The notes under the pieces were generated by a model. That model was not told where the DNA came from, did no database searches, and worked only from the letters and a program-made list of their open reading frames with translations. A stretch of DNA of 6,306 bases, taken from positions 1 through 6,306 of the forward strand of contig JAFAYS010000225.1 in the NCBI GenBank assembly GCA_019240175.1, given 5' to 3'. The first letter of the stretch is position 1. Each line of letters begins with the position of its first letter. Position numbers and translations under genes: made by a program. The stretch is from Chloroflexota bacterium (GTDB lineage: Bacteria; Chloroflexota; Chloroflexia; Chloroflexales; Kallotenuaceae). Shown here piece by piece: positions 5,999 to 6,306 of this stretch.

Positions 5999-6306
5999 AT
6001 GAAGCGCGAGGTGACTCTCACCGTCAACGATCGCTCCTATACACGCCAGGTCGAGCCGCGTCTGCTGCTCAGCGATTTTCTGCGCCACGAGCTAGCTCTG
6101 ACCGGCACACATGTCGGCTGTGAGCACGGCATCTGCGGCGCGTGTACCGTCCTGCTCGACGGCCAACCGGTTCGCGCCTGCCTGGCGTTCGCGGTCCAGG
6201 CCGATGGTCACAGCATTACGACCGTCGAAGGATTGGCCGCCGGACCCAACGATCTCCACCCAATCCAGCAAGCTTTCTGGGAGTCGCACGGCCTGCAATG
6301 CGGCTT
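5999..6306 (+). CDS. coxS: Molybdenum hydroxylase [2Fe-2S] subunit, CoxS type (C-terminus outside window)
   Basis: Small iron-sulphur subunit of the same molybdenum hydroxylase, relaying electrons from the Mo cofactor to FAD. The first 102 residues are present; the usual length is about 150-170. Residues 1-78 form the plant-ferredoxin-like domain with its cluster ligands in GCEHGICGACTVLLDG: C41, C46, C49, and then C61 in RACL. The second, helical [2Fe-2S] domain begins at HPIQQAF (87-93), and its first ligand is C101 in GLQCG, where the window ends. The start ATG overlaps the line break at 5999-6001 and is preceded by AAGGA. The gene sits 38 nt after coxM in the same direction, so the two are co-transcribed; a large Mo-binding subunit is expected further right. 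Confidence 0.95.
   Translation, partial: MKREVTLTVNDRSYTRQVEPRLLLSDFLRHELALTGTHVGCEHGICGACTVLLDGQPVRACLAFAVQADGHSITTVEGLAAGPNDLHPIQQAFWESHGLQCG

Overview
The window looks like a piece of a GC-rich bacterial chromosome interrupted by a clearly AT-richer stretch. Shine-Dalgarno sites are strong (AAAGGAGG, GGAGG, AAGGAG) and the Fur boxes have the 7-1-7 form best known from Bacillus. Together with a CoxM-CoxS gene order and a lipoprotein plus long FTR1 permease pair, this would suit a Chloroflexota-like or other Gram-positive-type bacterium. There is no rRNA or other marker, so the taxonomic guess is weak.

Layout: (1) Positions 1-3360, minus strand, hold a two-gene iron-uptake operon. An imelysin/EfeO-like lipoprotein (2251-3360) is followed after 13 nt by an FTR1-family iron permease with a very long extracytoplasmic N-terminal domain (2237 down to the left edge; the C-terminus is outside the window). 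Upstream, at 3418-3504, are a good sigma-70-type promoter and two Fur boxes 31 bp apart, so iron-repressed expression is expected. (2) Positions 3560-4916 form an AT-richer island with two minus-strand genes of unknown function: a secreted protein with four cysteines in its mature part (4196-4852) and a small single-pass membrane protein (3656-4126). The island has its own promoter (4887-4916), a perfect 14-bp inverted repeat between the two genes, and an intrinsic terminator (3560-3588) that closes the unit before the iron operon. (3) Positions 5088-6306, plus strand, hold the start of a molybdenum-hydroxylase operon of the CO dehydrogenase/xanthine dehydrogenase family. It contains a complete FAD subunit (CoxM type) and the first 102 codons of the [2Fe-2S] subunit (CoxS type). 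The catalytic Mo subunit would lie to the right, so the substrate cannot be named.

How they work together: the lipoprotein probably captures iron at the outer face of the cytoplasmic membrane and hands it to the FTR1 channel. In the other operon, the FAD and Fe-S subunits would carry electrons from a Mo catalytic subunit. The middle gene pair has no recognisable role. The most notable points are the tandem Fur boxes that also contain a candidate second promoter, a canonical EF-hand loop inside the imelysin-like lipoprotein, and the AT-rich orphan pair.
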